Shown here: positions 33,971 through 47,134 of the stretch, one piece after another
Layout: every line of letters starts with the position of its first letter
How positions within the stretch are numbered: the first letter of the stretch is position 1
Assembly (NCBI GenBank): GCA_020747065.1
Contig: JAGMVK010000007.1
Span: 1,116,001-1,180,000, forward strand
Reading direction: 5' to 3'
Source: Cadophora sp. MPI-SDFR-AT-0126
Taxonomy: Eukaryota; Ascomycota; Leotiomycetes; Helotiales; Ploettnerulaceae
Length of the DNA: 64,000 nucleotides
Notes under the pieces: model-generated
What the model saw: the letters and a program-made list of their open reading frames with translations, nothing else
What the model was told of the DNA's origin: nothing
The model's database searches: none
Position numbers and translations under genes: made by a program

Positions 33971-36595
33971 TTAAATGAGTTGTTGAAAAGCACGGTTGAT
34001 AGGAGAACGAATATTGGGGACGTCCTTGTAAAACTCGATGGTGGCAACAGCACGCTTGCTGATACCCTCCGGAGTAAACTCGAACTTCTGTAGTGGAGTT
34101 AGTATTGTCTGGGTAGATGTAAAAGATGCACGTACCTTGTAGACATCCTTGTATGCACCACTAGCACCGAATCTGTTGAGACCGAATTGCTCGTGGGTGT
34201 ATCGCTCCCAACCCATGGTTGACATGACTTCAACAGAGAGGGACGGGATACCATCTGGCAGGATGCTGAGTCTGTACTCCTTTGATTGAGCATCGAAGAC
34301 CTCAAAGCAAGGAATAGACACAACACGAGCAGTGACGTTGTGCTTCTCCTTGAGGTACTTGACAGCATCAACGCAGATGCCAACCTCGGAACCAGTAGAG
34401 ACTAGGGTAATATCGGCCTTCTCGGCCTCGTGAACTGTGTATCCGCCCTTGATGGCGTGGGCAAGAGTAGAATTTTCAAGTTGTGGGAGATTTTGGCGGG
34501 ACAGAGCGATGATGCTGGGAGTGTGCTTGGAAGTCAAAGCAACATAGTACGCAGCGCTGGTCTCGTTCCCATCAGCCGGGCGCCAGACCATGCAATTGGG
34601 GAGGGCACGGAAATGGGCGAGAGTCTCGATAGGTTGATGAGTCGGTCCATCCTCACCAAGACCAATGGAGTCATGGGTAGCTACCCAGATGACACGGACT
34701 TGGGATAAGGCAGACAGACGAACTGCACCTGCAGCGTATGAAACGAAATTCAAGAAAGTTCCCCCATATGGGATGACAGTACCATACGCGGCAAGACCGT
34801 TCATGACTGCACCCATTGCATGCTCGCGGACACCATATCTGATGTAACGTCCGGACCAGTCACCAATTCCAAGGGAGGGTGGTTGAAAATCAACAGCGTC
34901 CTTCCATCTGGTCAAGTTGGAGCCGGTCAAATCTGCAGAGCCACCAACCAATTCTGGGATCGCTTGGTGAATCTTAGTGAGAACAATCTCGGAGAGCTTT
35001 CGCGAAGCAACTGCAGCATCAGATGGCGAGTAGACTGGGAGGTTCTTTTCCCAACCCTCTGGGAGGTCGCCGGTTAAACGACGCTTAAGATCTGCGGCCT
35101 CAGACTTGAATTGTTCGCCGTACTTCTCAAGAAGTTGCTCCCACTCCTGTTCCCTTGCTGCTCCTTCAGCGCCGTGCTTGTTGTACAAGTCATAAACCTC
35201 CTGGGGAACGACAAATGATTGCTCGGGATCAAAGCCGAACTTGCTCTTGACTTGCTTGATATCATCTGCCTTAAGAGGCGAGCCGTGTACACCGCCAGTT
35301 CCTTGCAATAACGATCCGAAGCCGATGGTTGTTCTAAGCTTGATCATGGATGGCTTATCCTTGACAGCTTGGCACTTCTTGATAGCATCCTCTATGCCCT
35401 GCAAGTCGTGGTCACCGTCCTCAACGACCTCAACATGCCAACCGTACGCCTTGAAGCGGAGAGCAACATCCTCAGTGAAGGCACAGTTGGTATTTCCATC
35501 AATTGAGATGTGGTTATCGTCATAAATGGCGATCAGGTTGCCAAGTTGCAGATGGCCAGCGAGGGAGGCTGCTTCACACGCAACGCCCTCCTGCATACAT
35601 CCATCACCCAAGAAGGTGTATGTGTAGTTGTTGAACAGCTCAAATCCTGGCTTGTTGAACTCACCAGCGGCATGGTGCTGAGCAATGGCCAAACCGACAG
35701 CATTGGAAAATCCCTGACCCAGAGGACCAGTGGTGACCTCGATGCCATCGGTATCATGGGCTTCTGGATGACCAGGAGTAATGCTATCTATCGACTTTTG
35801 GACTGTCAGATATCTTGTATACTGGAGGATCGAAATGGAGATGAACTAACCCGGAAAGCCTTGATATCATCCATTGAGAGCTTGTATCCAGCGATATGGA
35901 GGAGAGCATATTGAAGCATGCATGCGTGGCCGTTGCTAGTGCGAAAGGTCAGTTACTGTATATCTACCATCGCGAAAAGCTCTTAGTTGAAATTGGACCG
36001 GCCTGCTATGATAGTGAAATGCCGAATTATCACGATCAAGAACTCCACCAATTGGAGAGATATCGTTATGGTTTAAAGCTGTCTGGCAAAATCCTGCGAA
36101 GTCGGAGGCCTATGGTCCGGGAGGTAAAACGAAGGGGTGCTGGCGGAGGAGCAGAAACGAACTTACGAGAGGACGAATCTGTCTCTGTTGACCCATTTGG
36201 AGTTCTTTGGGTTGTACTTCAGAATCTTGTTGAACAGAACGTGGGCGACAGGTGCCATACCCCTGGATTCAGGTCAGTCTCGGGAGGTGGCACAATTCTC
36301 CATGCACACTTACATCGGGGCACCTGGATGGCCTGAATTCGACTTGAAGGTAGCATCGACCTAGAAATGCGACGGATTAGTAGCTATAAGTGCAGCTGGA
36401 AGGCAGAATTGGCGGTGTTGTGGATGGTGCAATATGTAGCTTTTGTGAAATGTGTAGCTTTTAGCCATGATGGAGGGGTAGAATTGGGTGGTGGTGGGGG
36501 GAAAACGGTGAGCTCGATTGCCGGAATAACTCTGAACTTACAGCGAGCAGTCGTATGGCGTTGATAGCCAGCTTATCAACGTCGGTGAAGCCCAT
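33971..36595 (-). CDS. tktA: Transketolase
   Basis: Thiamine-diphosphate enzyme of the non-oxidative pentose phosphate pathway, moving two-carbon units between sugar phosphates in the cytosol. Six exons close in phase to 685 residues, the family's normal length: 36595-36542, 36360-36314, 36262-36167, 35935-35851, 35794-34136 and 34087-33971. The start [18 protein letters not shown] is the typical N-terminus. Seen motifs: [40 protein letters not shown], the cofactor motif GDGCMQEG from residue 157 ending in the Mg-binding DDN, GVHGSPL, and [17 protein letters not shown] in the pyrimidine domain. The 3' intron (34088-34135) is 48 bases, multiple of three and stop-free, so retention would add 16 residues near the C-terminus. 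The symbol follows Aspergillus usage. Confidence 0.97.
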
Positions 36596-39380
36596 GATTG
36601 CGGGATTGAACAGGTGTGATTGATGATCGAGCGATGGGAGGAGGTTTGGAGGTTTGGAGGTAGGTGTTGTTATTGTTGTTGAGGTTGAGGAGGAGTTTGG
36701 ATATGAAGGAGGGGCGGGGCGGGAGAACGAGAAAAGTTTCGAGCAGGGTAGGGTAGACTAGGGAGGGAGTATCGGTATCGGCAGAGGGGTTTCTAGCCTT
36801 TGACCTTTGACTTGACGTCGCGTAAGGCTATGTATGTATGTATGGGTGTGATGGTACGAAAGTACAGTACTGTGGACCGGAGGGGTTAGTGGGGTGCCAT
36901 GTTATCTGCCACTGACCATGCTCACTGATGCTGCCGTGGGTTGGTTTAGTTTCGTGGAGTGGGGTGGGTGGGTGTGTGTGGCTATATGCGCCCGTTGTTG
37001 ATTGGCTGCATTAAGCACTGTTTGATCAAATCCACACTCTCTGGCTTGCGTGCTTCAGCTTAACTTTAGCATTTCCGAAGCCTGCCTGTCTGCCTGCCTA
37101 CGTATTCTTTGCTCGTGGATGCTTTGGGATTCCGTACTTTTCCTACACATCTGCTCACCACTGCCAACAATCTGGCACAGCGGCCTCGAGCATCATCGAC
37201 CAGATTTTTTTTTATGTTCACCTCCGCGCGCGCATCGGCCTAACTAAGCCTTTCTCCTGGCTGCGATAACTGCCAGCAGACGATACAAGTAACCATGTTC
37301 AAGATTCTCCGGGGCAGCCGTGGAGAAGAGAAGGACCAGCACCCCGAGGCAGATAACGACGACGGCCTAGCTCGACCTTGACAAGCCATATCCTACAGAT
37401 TAATACTTGCAAGTTCGCATATTGAATGGGATATTCAATGGCATATCTCCGAATAAACAACAGACGCAGACGGGAGACGAAGCATCGACAACAACGTAGC
37501 CAAAGTTACAGATATCGTGAAAGAGTCTCAACGCACGAAACGCAGCGAGGACAGCTGCCACGACCTGGCAGGAAAGATATGGCTGAAGGAATACAGGGGC
37601 GTAGTCAAGGTTCTCAGATACAAATGAAACACCCATGGACCCAGCATTCCCTTAGATTTCCAGACAGCAGCAGGCATACTCTTTGACTTTATGAAAGAAT
37701 TTTGAACGAATTTTCTGGTCAAGGCTCGCAGATTCTGACTTGCACTTGCTGACAGTTTCGATCTTCCTCGAGCGCATCAAACTGAATGCGAAAAGTGCGT
37801 AGGCATGTGCCACCTTGAGCTTGGAGATGTTGCGCTGTTATCCGGCTCTGTTATCCGCACTCACGGTACCTGACCGCCGCGCATGGTGAAGATATTGTAC
37901 TTACATCGACAGTAGTTGCGACCGCCCAATTAAGCATATGGCATCTGGTTTGTTCTCCATTTTAGATAGCAGAAGTGCCTTCTTCTGCGAATATGTTTAA
38001 GCATATGAAAGATACCTTCTCAAGAGGGTTCGGTTCCCCTTCTTGTTCCTTCATTCTACTTGAAGTGATCGACAGTCATTTGACAGCGGTTCAACCTGAT
38101 CACTTGCAAGCATCTGCTCTTCCTTGAAAGGCAGAAGAAAAGGACGTGCTTCCTATTGTAATAGCATAGAATGTCAGCCACGGAGCAAGGGATCAGAAGT
38201 GACCATCAGATAGGTCCGCAAATTTAAGACCACTGACGAGAGACTGACTGGATTCAGCTATAATCACAAAGTCCCATATCAAAACCAGTCATCAAAGCTA
38301 CTGGTGAGAAGTTGAGAAACGCACTATTGTTGAGCTGGTCAACAATCTTCTTTTATGGAAAGAAATCGGATCCCATGAAAGTTGGTCACTTAAGAGATCG
38401 TAAGCTGAACAGGTTTTAGGAACTTGTGGACAGACTAGCCGCCTCTGCTCTGCATGCATATTATCCTTGCTGATGACGAACTATCAGGGACTGCAGAAAG
38501 ACTTGCATTCTTGCATTCGTACTATGTATCCAAAAGCCAGACATGCCAATAGGAAGTTGCGGTCTGCATGTTCTAGGGCAATTCCCAAAAGCCGGCTTCA
38601 TCATCAAGCTAAGCGAAGCGAACTCCCCCTTTGAACTGTGCTAAAATCGCCAATAACAACGACGACATCTCATCTTACGACCTGCCATACCATCATAGCA
38701 TTGTCATATCTACGGCCCCAGAGTTGCCCAAATTGCCCATTAACTACATTTCGCTTCGAGCCCACATAGATTTCGTACCATTATCGTTCGATTCTCATGC
38801 GGAAGTCTCTCAAGCCTGGGCACAACGGAGGGCGCTTTGAGAAATCATACGACATGTTGTCATTATCCAGTACCACCCCGGCACGAACTATATGCAAGGC
38901 TACCAGTTTTGGTGGACCCTGGAATTCCCTAGTCTCGCGGCTGGCTGCTGTTTGCAAGGCATCCCGGGCCTGGGAACTCGTCCAGAGCCTTTTCTGTGCA
39001 CGCGTTATCTGCATTGTCGCTGTGAAGATGTGCAGCCGAACTATGTGTCCTGAGAGTGCTCAGAAGGTTTATGATCTTATTATTGTTTGTATGTTTAGAG
39101 TCCAAAGTACCAATGAGTCACAAAGGCGAGTTTCTTCATTCGGGTGAAGCATTTGAGGCAGCAAAGTCTCATTCCAATGTTGTTCATTCATTACACTTAC
39201 TACCAATATCGACAAGAATGCCTCGATTGCTTCCAACAACAGGCCGCAAGCTGCAGACCGCTCCAGATAATCTCAACCCTCAAAGCCTAATAAAGCTGGA
39301 GGAATAAGCGCCTGCCCTGAAAACCCAAAGACCCCGCCCCCAACCTCAACGCCGATACCCATTCCCAATGTAAGCATTGC
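36596..39380. other. 2.8 kb intergenic region
   Basis: The part next to transketolase is its promoter; an ATTGG (CCAAT-type) box lies on the plus strand near 36999-37003. At 37294 an ATG in good context (AACCATG) opens a 28-codon frame. A nearby segment (about 37470-37625) reads as protein-like (VTDIVKESQRTKRSEDSC then AGKIWLKEYRGVVKVL) but soon meets stops, so it may be a relic gene. I cannot assign it. The rest shows nothing. Confidence 0.4.
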
Positions 39381-40127
39381 TCATTCTTTTCTGTCTTGTC
39401 CATCATCCTGATCAAAGCAAAACGCAGAGACATCAAAGAGAAGAGGGTCTAAAATCTCGCCCTTGGACTCCTCCCATTCCCTCGATTGGAAATTCCTCGT
39501 CGAGCTTTCTCTATCTTTGCGGAGCTTATCTAGCTCCTGCTTGACGCTAGTATATTCAATTTGTAGCGATTCATATGATCTGGAAAGATCGCTGTGGCGG
39601 CCCTCGAGCTCTCCAAGTCGTTGCTCCAATTCTCTCATGTGCTTCTCTTTTCTGTCTCTGAAAGCCCGTTGTGATGCGCGATTCTGAGCACGACGACGCT
39701 GAGAAATGGTTAGTTCCAGAGCCTGTAGACTGTGAGACGAATTTCATACCGAATGAACATGCGAGGAGACAGTCTTCTCGGTTCCATTCTTCCTCCGTCT
39801 GCGATCGTGATCTTCATAAAGACCCTCGATATCTAATTCAACTGGAATGAGACCCATGGGTGTCATTCCCTCTCCGGCCATTGGATACTGCATTGGAAAA
39901 GCGGGATATGCCATGAAGCCATTTGAGCCATAGAGATTATCGAAGCTCTATTCATGGTCATTAGCCACTGGAGGCAGTTATGGTATGGTTTTGCTCACAT
40001 TGCAATTCAAGGGCGAGCTGGCAGAAGAGTCACTGGAAGTCCCATCGTACATGCCGGCGTTCATATCTGGAGCCACCAGATAAGACTGGTTATCCACCGA
40101 GTTGTCGTTATATTGCCCGGCTGCCAT
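39381..40127 (-). CDS. bZIP transcription factor (AP-1/Yap-like)
   Basis: 214-residue nuclear regulator; exons 40127-39999, 39947-39750 and 39698-39381 close in phase. The basic region is RRRAQNRASQRAFRDRKEKH, with the N-x2-A-S-Q-R-A-F pattern of the fungal AP-1/Yap branch. It is followed by a leucine zipper-like helix (MRELEQRLGELEGRH and on). The 50-base introns interrupt just before the basic region. The N-terminal half is short and Gly/Met/Ser-rich. There are no Cys-rich redox domains of the Yap1 kind. An upstream in-frame Met at 40268 would add 47 residues. Confidence 0.9.
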
Positions 40128-43100
40128 ATTGAAATGCTGGGATGGAGTAAGTTTTCTGAAGAAGATTGATGTTTGGTATGAGGCGACAGTGGACTGAGCC
40201 TTATAGAAGAGTGATTGTGTAGCTCGGTCCAAGCTTCCAGTAGCTGAAGAGGGAGTGGTGCTCTGCAAGGCTGTGGCAATTGATCAAAGCTTAAAAACTT
40301 GACAAAGCTCGAGGGGAGTCGAAGTCTTAAGTCATCGTTCGAAGGGGATGGTGGCTTCCGGTGCAATGGTGCTTGAATTCTTCTCGGTGTCTGGAGTATA
40401 CTCGGACTAAGACGACCGACCCTGCAGCAATTTCATAAGGTGATCCGACCCCAACGGCCCCGCGAGACAAAGTAAAGGCGATGGCGCATACCGCCTTTGC
40501 TTGAGCTCATTCCGCTTGGGGACATTGTTCTCTCCAATCAAGTACCCGGGGCCTTGCATATGAAGCGGTAACAACGTTCACGCGAGGATGAGACGGGGGG
40601 TTGCTGCTCCATTCTGAAGAGCCGTTTTAGGAACAGGCTATCGAGCAATTAGATGGGCAGGGGGGTAGGGGTTAGGGGTGGCTTGGGAGGGGACAGGTGG
40701 GATAGAGGATATAACGAGAAGAAGTTGAGAAGGCAGAGCGTGTTTGGGTTGGTCGGGACAGGAATGGGAGGGGAAGGGGAGGGGGAGGGGGCACAGACTC
40801 TTCGTGGCTGGCATCTGCACTGGAAGATAGATACTTACCTACTCACTTCGACATATCTGCATCGCTGCATACCTCTCTATCTGCATCTGCATCTGTATCT
40901 GCATATGAGACCAGGGGAGGATATACGAGGCGCAGCCAATAGCTGTGGATTACCTCACGCAAACCTTATTACCTAAATCTTCACACGCAAATTTGGAGTG
41001 ATGACTTGTCGGCCGCCAAGGCCAGACTGCTGCATGCCCTGCACCCGTTCTGCTGACGGTGCAAAGGTCTCTTCTTCGTTGGCCGCTTTGCTGCTGCCCA
41101 TGCCCTGCTCATGCCTGTCTTCACCTGCACCTGGATGCTCCGGTAGGCGGGCTCTGGGATGGAACTCTCCCCCTCCTATCCCCTCCCTCCATCCCTTTCC
41201 CTTCCCTTCCTCTCCTCTCACCCCGTGTCAAGCTTCCTCGCTCGTCGGCGACGGCTCAGTGGTAAGTGATTAACACCCTTCTGGTATGGTCTGGTCTTTA
41301 TGCAGGCTGACAGAGCTAGGAGCTCGGATTTTAGTAGTTCTACATACCCGCTGGCCTTAGCAGAATATGAACATGGATGTTCGCCGTTGTTGCCCCCTAC
41401 AGCGAGCAATATGAAAAGACGCTGCTCGCTCCAAAGATACAGCGGAAGTACGCCTCTCTCAATATAGTTGCACAGTGTTGAAACCGAAGAGCCACCAATA
41501 TTCATGCATGAATGTGTGTATGTATGTAAGTACAAATTGGCTTCGTCGTAGGACAGACAAAGTCCGCCAACCCGTGAGCTTGCGTACCGGATAACACCAC
41601 AGTTATTGGAAGGGAAGGGAATGTAAAGTTACAGATGAATCCCGTGGATAGCCCTCCTTGCAGATGGCATTCATACACAAACAGAACTTCAACTTCTCCG
41701 TGTTCGGCCTTCCTCAATTAGCCTAATACTAGAATTCCCATGTACCTACCTTCTCTGCCCTTTGCGGCTCGTATCTCGCTTGCCTCTGGTCAGTGCGCTC
41801 GCTCGCTCACCGCGACCGGATAGTTATTTCAGGGTAGCCGGCGGATATCCAGCTGAGGTTACGGCGCTTTCACCCCTCTGACTCTATCCTTCCCGACCGG
41901 AGCTTGGCAAAAGTCACGGTGAAGAGGATGGTACTTCAAAGTTGGCAAACATCAAGCCTCACGACTTGGCGGACTTGAACAAGTTGACAAGAATACTTGG
42001 CTTGTGTGGCGCTTTTGACGCAACTTCTGGAGAAATAGATCTCCCCATGCCATCTTGTTGAGAGATAGTTACAGAGAATGAGTCCATGGAATTACTGGCT
42101 CTGTCTTCACCTCGTTCTTCCTTCTAAAATCCTGAACCCAGCATCCTCAAGCCACCAGCCAACCCTCCATTTCCGTGCCTGGACTTAGGCGGGGGAGGGA
42201 GTAGATCAACACAATCTGGGACCAGGACTTCATTTGAAAAGAGAATATGCATCGGGTAATTTTGTCACTCTTATAAAATTGACAGCCACCAGAACTGCTT
42301 TCGCCTGAGGGATTCGATAAAGGATCTAAATGGTGGAGCGCTGTCCGGGAGAATTCTGCGCTGAACGTTGACATAACCTTGATCGTCATTCCTAGTAGTC
42401 CTAACAACGGACGGTGTAATAACTGATCGGCCAAGGCGCGAGCTAGAGTTAAGCGTATTTGAACTCAGTCCCGTCTGTACTGGACCAATGCCTCTACGGA
42501 CGTAGTTGATGGAGGTGCGCTGCAAAGTATACTTTGGGTTCCGAGCAAATTGAAACAAATCAAGGAAAAAGAGAAAATTTTGCAACAATTAATGGCAAAC
42601 AAAAGTACCTTACCTGATCAGCCCCGAATTCGGCATTCTCGTTCTGGCTACATGTTCCTTGTAGGAGAGAAGAGGCTTATTCTTTTGACTCATCCAGAAC
42701 GCAGCCTTTCTATTTGTCTGCTCGAGCTCGAGTGATAAGCTGTCCAATCAACGATAGCGGTGTTGCGGGCAGGGCATCCGCTACGCTCCATCTTCATATT
42801 CCCTCTTAGGAAATAAGTCCTGGGCATGAGGCTAAGGAGGAGAGTGGGAGTGCCAGTGGGGAGCTCGAGAACAGTAAATTAACAGCACATCACAACACGT
42901 CGTAGCACAGAACCTACCAACCGACTGTACTTTCGTACTATAGGTCCGCCTCCAGTCGGGCGGGAGGGGAAGGAGAAAAATCGTACGATATGACGATCAC
43001 CGGGAAGGCATTGGATGGGATCTGATAAGACGCCTTTGTCCACGAGGAGGTGCATCGTTCTAGAACGATGAAGCAGGGATCGAAAGTCATGCCAAGCAAG

Positions 43101-45779
43101 TACATCCCAAAACAGAACCAGATCTGGGGTTTGAACCTCGAGAAGAGACGGCGATGGCGACGGCGACGGCGCTTAAATCTTATTATTGAGCCCGTTGGCC
43201 GGGACGGACGAAGATAGAAGACAAGTCATGCCACAGCTCCACGGCGAGTGATAGAGGTAGAGAACCGCCAAGAACGAGGGCGTTGATGGCGTCAATACAA
43301 GAGACCTTATTTTCTCACGCATTGCAAACCTAGTCCGTTTGATGCTGGTGAATGAGAAATCTGATGTCGAGAGATCTATTGGAATCAGGAATACCGGTGA
43401 AATACTGTTGGCCGAGTATCGAGAAGAGGATGACTGACGACTTTTCCTCTGACTCCATGCACTCTTTGCGCCGCAGACATCATTTGAGACTGCATGTCTT
43501 ATGCTGCATAGGCCGTTGCCCGCCCATCGAATTCGAAGATACACTTCCGCTTGCGAAGACCCTGCAGATGGGAGTTGAGGAAACCCGGCTCTTCCTCGCG
43601 GCAATCGGCACGCGTCCCATGCGGTCTTAACCAGTAACGAGTGACTGGGTCAATAGTATTTGGTACGCACGAGCAAATCTGCACACAAAGACATGCTTGT
43701 CGACGATCTTTGCCTTCTTGCTCGTCTTGCCATATGCCAATCCTGCAGATACTTTCTCGAAGGACATTTCTACCAACTACCTCTTGTAACATGTCTTGGA
43801 TAGGTTGTGAGACCACTTACTCTTTGAACGTGGGCCATTTATATGCCGAAACGGGAAAGTAGAGAAGGCTATTTCCTGATCCGATCCGCCAGTGCTTTGA
43901 AGATCGTTTGATCGATTGTACTTCGCTGGTGGCATCAAAGTAGTAGAGCCCAGTGCCGTGAGAATCCTATCGAGCTCTTCTCCTGCAGACGAGCGTCACA
44001 TGGCAATAAAGGATGTGGAAGAAAGAGACGGAACAACCCAAATTAGTGATGCCGTGAGTGGCCGTATAGTCGTTCTAAGAACATTACTAGGAAGTACCGT
44101 AGCAAAAGAGGAAAGAGGACGAGAAATCGAGAGCCAAACAAACCGACTAAAACTATAACAAGCCTCTCAATACACATGATGGGCCTAATTTAATTGGCGG
44201 GAATGCTTCTCATGGCGTTTTAGGAAGTACAAATGAGCAATTAGCTGCTGCGACACCACCGGCTCTTACATGCTCCATTTACAACTTACGACATCTTTGA
44301 GCCACAGACATGCTCCTCCTTGAATTGTCATCTTGTGGAGGAAGAAGATCTGGCTGCTTAGATAGCATGCAAGTCATGTATCCTCATGCAGTTACAACGT
44401 GTTCTGCCATGTGCGTTCGCCGTGTGTCCCATGTGCCGGAAACCAGTGGCACCAGCGATGACGCCCCTTTGGAAAAAGACAAGTTCGGGGACCCTTATCT
44501 TCCCCGACAAACCTTAAACTCAGTATTCGTGAGTCAGCTAAGAACATGAGGCTCTCGAAGGCATATCGCTGGAGCTTGGGCAGGCGCGGCAAATGGAAGG
44601 TGTAGTGACTAGGATTGGCATGTGTGAAGCGCCTTTGGGTGCTGAGTGGGGAACTCCAATTCAGACCCCAAGATTTGAAGGCCGTCAAAAGACTCTCAGA
44701 AGCCAGAAGTCACGAAATCAAGCAAGAAAGCTGCTGCTACTGCCACCACACGGCTGGTAGAGATATGGGGTTAGGATTGCCCGGCGATCGCGGACTCGAA
44801 CGGCGCGAATAAAACTTGAGATTTATGGCGCATGGCGGTGGCACAAACTCATCCCAAATCATTCGACACGGCTTATTTCTCTTGTGATTCGTATCTTTTG
44901 ACTGCTGATTGGGACTACAATCTGCAGAGTTCTTGGCAAGGTTTGGTGTCTGATGAGGGAAAGGTGAAGAGGAGACGGCAACGCCTCCAAAAACAGCTGC
45001 GGGGTCGATGTGGGAGAAGGTTTGCGGTGATTGGAGGAGGGGGGAGGGGAAGTTGCGGATGGGCAGGATCTTGGCCGGGCACCCCGACTGAGAGGACGAG
45101 GAAAGGAGTTTAAGGAGAAGACCAGAGAAGGGACTTATAGGCGACTTGCCATGCCTTCTCGGTGAAGTTGTGTTGTGTTGTGAGATCAGATATGCCAAGC
45201 TGCATCTCTTGCATTCTCGTTTACTTAGACGGGAAGAAAGATACACCAGCATTCTAGTGTGGCACTACGAGAGCAGACAGATTATCTGCTCTCTGGTCTG
45301 TGAAAGGCCTTCAATGGACACTCCTTCGCCTTGTCTCATTATTGCGCCTCCACTTCCAGTCCCAACAGAGCTTTACAGCTCCTTTCTTGGCAACTGGGGC
45401 TTCCGCGCCGTAGCGCTGATTATTTCGATACTTACTGCCGTCAAAATCACTGCCACCCCCATTAGACTAGCAGCTTCAAGAACAAAACATTTCATTGATG
45501 CCAACAATAGAAATACTAGCATACACGGTCGTAACGACCCACCTTCGATACCATCTCTACTCTATGCATTGGAAACGCCAATCTTGTAAAAAGCGAGTAA
45601 AGAGCATACAGTTTTCCGCTACAGCCCACTTCAACGCACAACCTCCATTGACGGCCCCCAAGACCGTCACGCCTATCCCATTTCCCCATCGTCGCCATCC
45701 AGTATTCACAATAGTCCTCGAGGAGAGAATACGTTCGTAGATTGTCAATGGCTCCTCTTCAAGGTTCCCGCACATTCAT
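40128..45779. other. 5.6 kb region without a supported gene
   Basis: Normal-composition DNA between the bZIP start and the V-ATPase gene's stop. It has G-rich (40650-40800) and CT-rich (41170-41225) stretches that look like promoter or leader DNA. Open frames of 90-170 codons on both strands (for example 44737-45252 minus and 45146-45589 plus) show no domain, signal peptide or sensible exon chain. Non-coding transcripts or decayed genes are possible but unsupported. Confidence 0.45.
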
Positions 45780-46668
45780 TTAGCATGAAACATCCAAGCT
45801 GGCCTTTGAGTTCATGAGAAGGGCGACAATCAGACCGTAAAGACCTGACGGCGAGTGTTAGTATACTTGCATGGAATTTTCCGATCTCGAACTTCGAAAT
45901 ACCGATATAACGAATCCAAATATGTTCGAGAATCGGAGAATGTCGAGAAAGCAACTTACCCAAGACTTCAGCGAAAATAAGAATCAGAATCATGCCGACA
46001 AAGAGACGAGGCTGTTGTGCGGTTCCACGAACACCAGCATCACCGACAATACCGATGGCGAAACCAGCAGCCAGACCAGCAAGACCAACACTGAGCCCAG
46101 CACCGAGCTGGATGAAACCAGTATAAAGTGGCAATTGTTGTTTCAAGCCATCGGAGATCAAGACTGATACGACGAGTCCGTAGATACCGATGATACCAGC
46201 CATAATGACTGGAACGATGTCTGGAATTGTGAGTTAGACTTTTTTCCTCCACGATGTGTACCGCGGCAGCTTACTCTTGACAATCAAGTCTGGTCGGAGA
46301 ACACCCATGGCACAGATACCGACACCAGATTTCGCAGTTCCGTACGCAGCACCGAAGCAGGTGAAGACAATAGCCGATGTGCAGCCCATTGCACCGAAGA
46401 ATGGCTGCGATGATGTTAGCTTGATGATGACTCTGTTGTCGTTCTGTTGCCGTTGCGTAGTATGGGTAAACTTGGCAGCAGCTGAAGCTTAGGGGTACGA
46501 ACTGCATAGACCGGGCTGATGGAAACAGGGTTAGCATATGTATATATCTACACGATGATGAAGATGAAGCTGCAAGACGCATGCCCTGTCAAATAGAGCT
46601 TATCTTGCCCTCCTGGTTGTCTTTGCTTGTGCAACTCACCAATAAACCAAACTGTCGCCAACGTCCAT
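45780..46668 (-). CDS. VMA3: V-type proton ATPase proteolipid subunit c
   Basis: Membrane ring subunit that carries protons through the Vo sector at vacuole, Golgi and endosome membranes. Five exons close to 165 residues, the normal length: 46668-46640, 46515-46503, 46404-46275, 46220-45960 and 45844-45780. The second exon has only 13 bases and is needed to make [13 protein letters not shown]. Four membrane helices are visible. The proton-binding Glu142 sits in [16 protein letters not shown]. The motif [15 protein letters not shown] is the universal c-subunit loop. Intron 2 (46502-46405) begins with the unusual GTTCGT. It is subunit c rather than c'' because only four helices are present; c' (Vma11) is less likely but not excluded. 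Confidence 0.95.
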
Positions 46669-47134
46669 CTTGAAGGTACTGAAGAGCTTGATGGAGATGC
46701 GGTGGGTATTCGTAGAGGTTTCGTGAGCTGAATTGGCGATGATTGACAATTTGATCGATGGCGTTGAGCTTGATGAGAGTCGTGTCGTAGGGTGAGCTCG
46801 ACTTGAGGTAGAAGAAGCCTCTCTAACTTCTGGCGCTAAAGCTAGCTGTATATGGACTAGGGCAACCTCGAACTATCCTTGAACGCTTGAGCCGAATCTT
46901 TTTGGCAATTTTTGAGTAAACCACCACGAAAATCTTGGAGACCGCAAAAGTCCACTGCACTTCACGCAAATCCCAGGGCGAGCCAACGCAAGGAACCCTG
47001 AGTGAACAGCCGTCGCATATCTTTTACAAGTCCCATCCCAAAGCTAACCGCGGTACTTTCCTGCACCCTCTTCCAGCTGCATCACTTACTGACCGGTTTT
47101 GGTAGCATCTCACCTCGAACCAACCTACCTTAAA
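46669..47134. promoter_or_regulatory. Bidirectional promoter of VMA3 and SNU13
   Basis: 466 bases between divergent start codons. No named element was recognised. Two housekeeping genes share it. Confidence 0.5.

Noticed and set aside
43110..43160. Possible tRNA T-arm (GGTTTGAACC-like) on either strand
   Set aside because: The flanking bases do not pair into a five-base T stem and no anticodon or acceptor stem could be drawn.
43173..43862. Overlapping ORFs on both strands (143, 105, 92 and 73 codons)
   Set aside because: Mutual overlap on both strands, no conserved-looking segment; likely chance frames.
44737..45252. 171-codon minus-strand ORF
   Set aside because: Ser/Pro-rich with no domain, no start context and no exon partners; it looks like a chance frame in promoter DNA.
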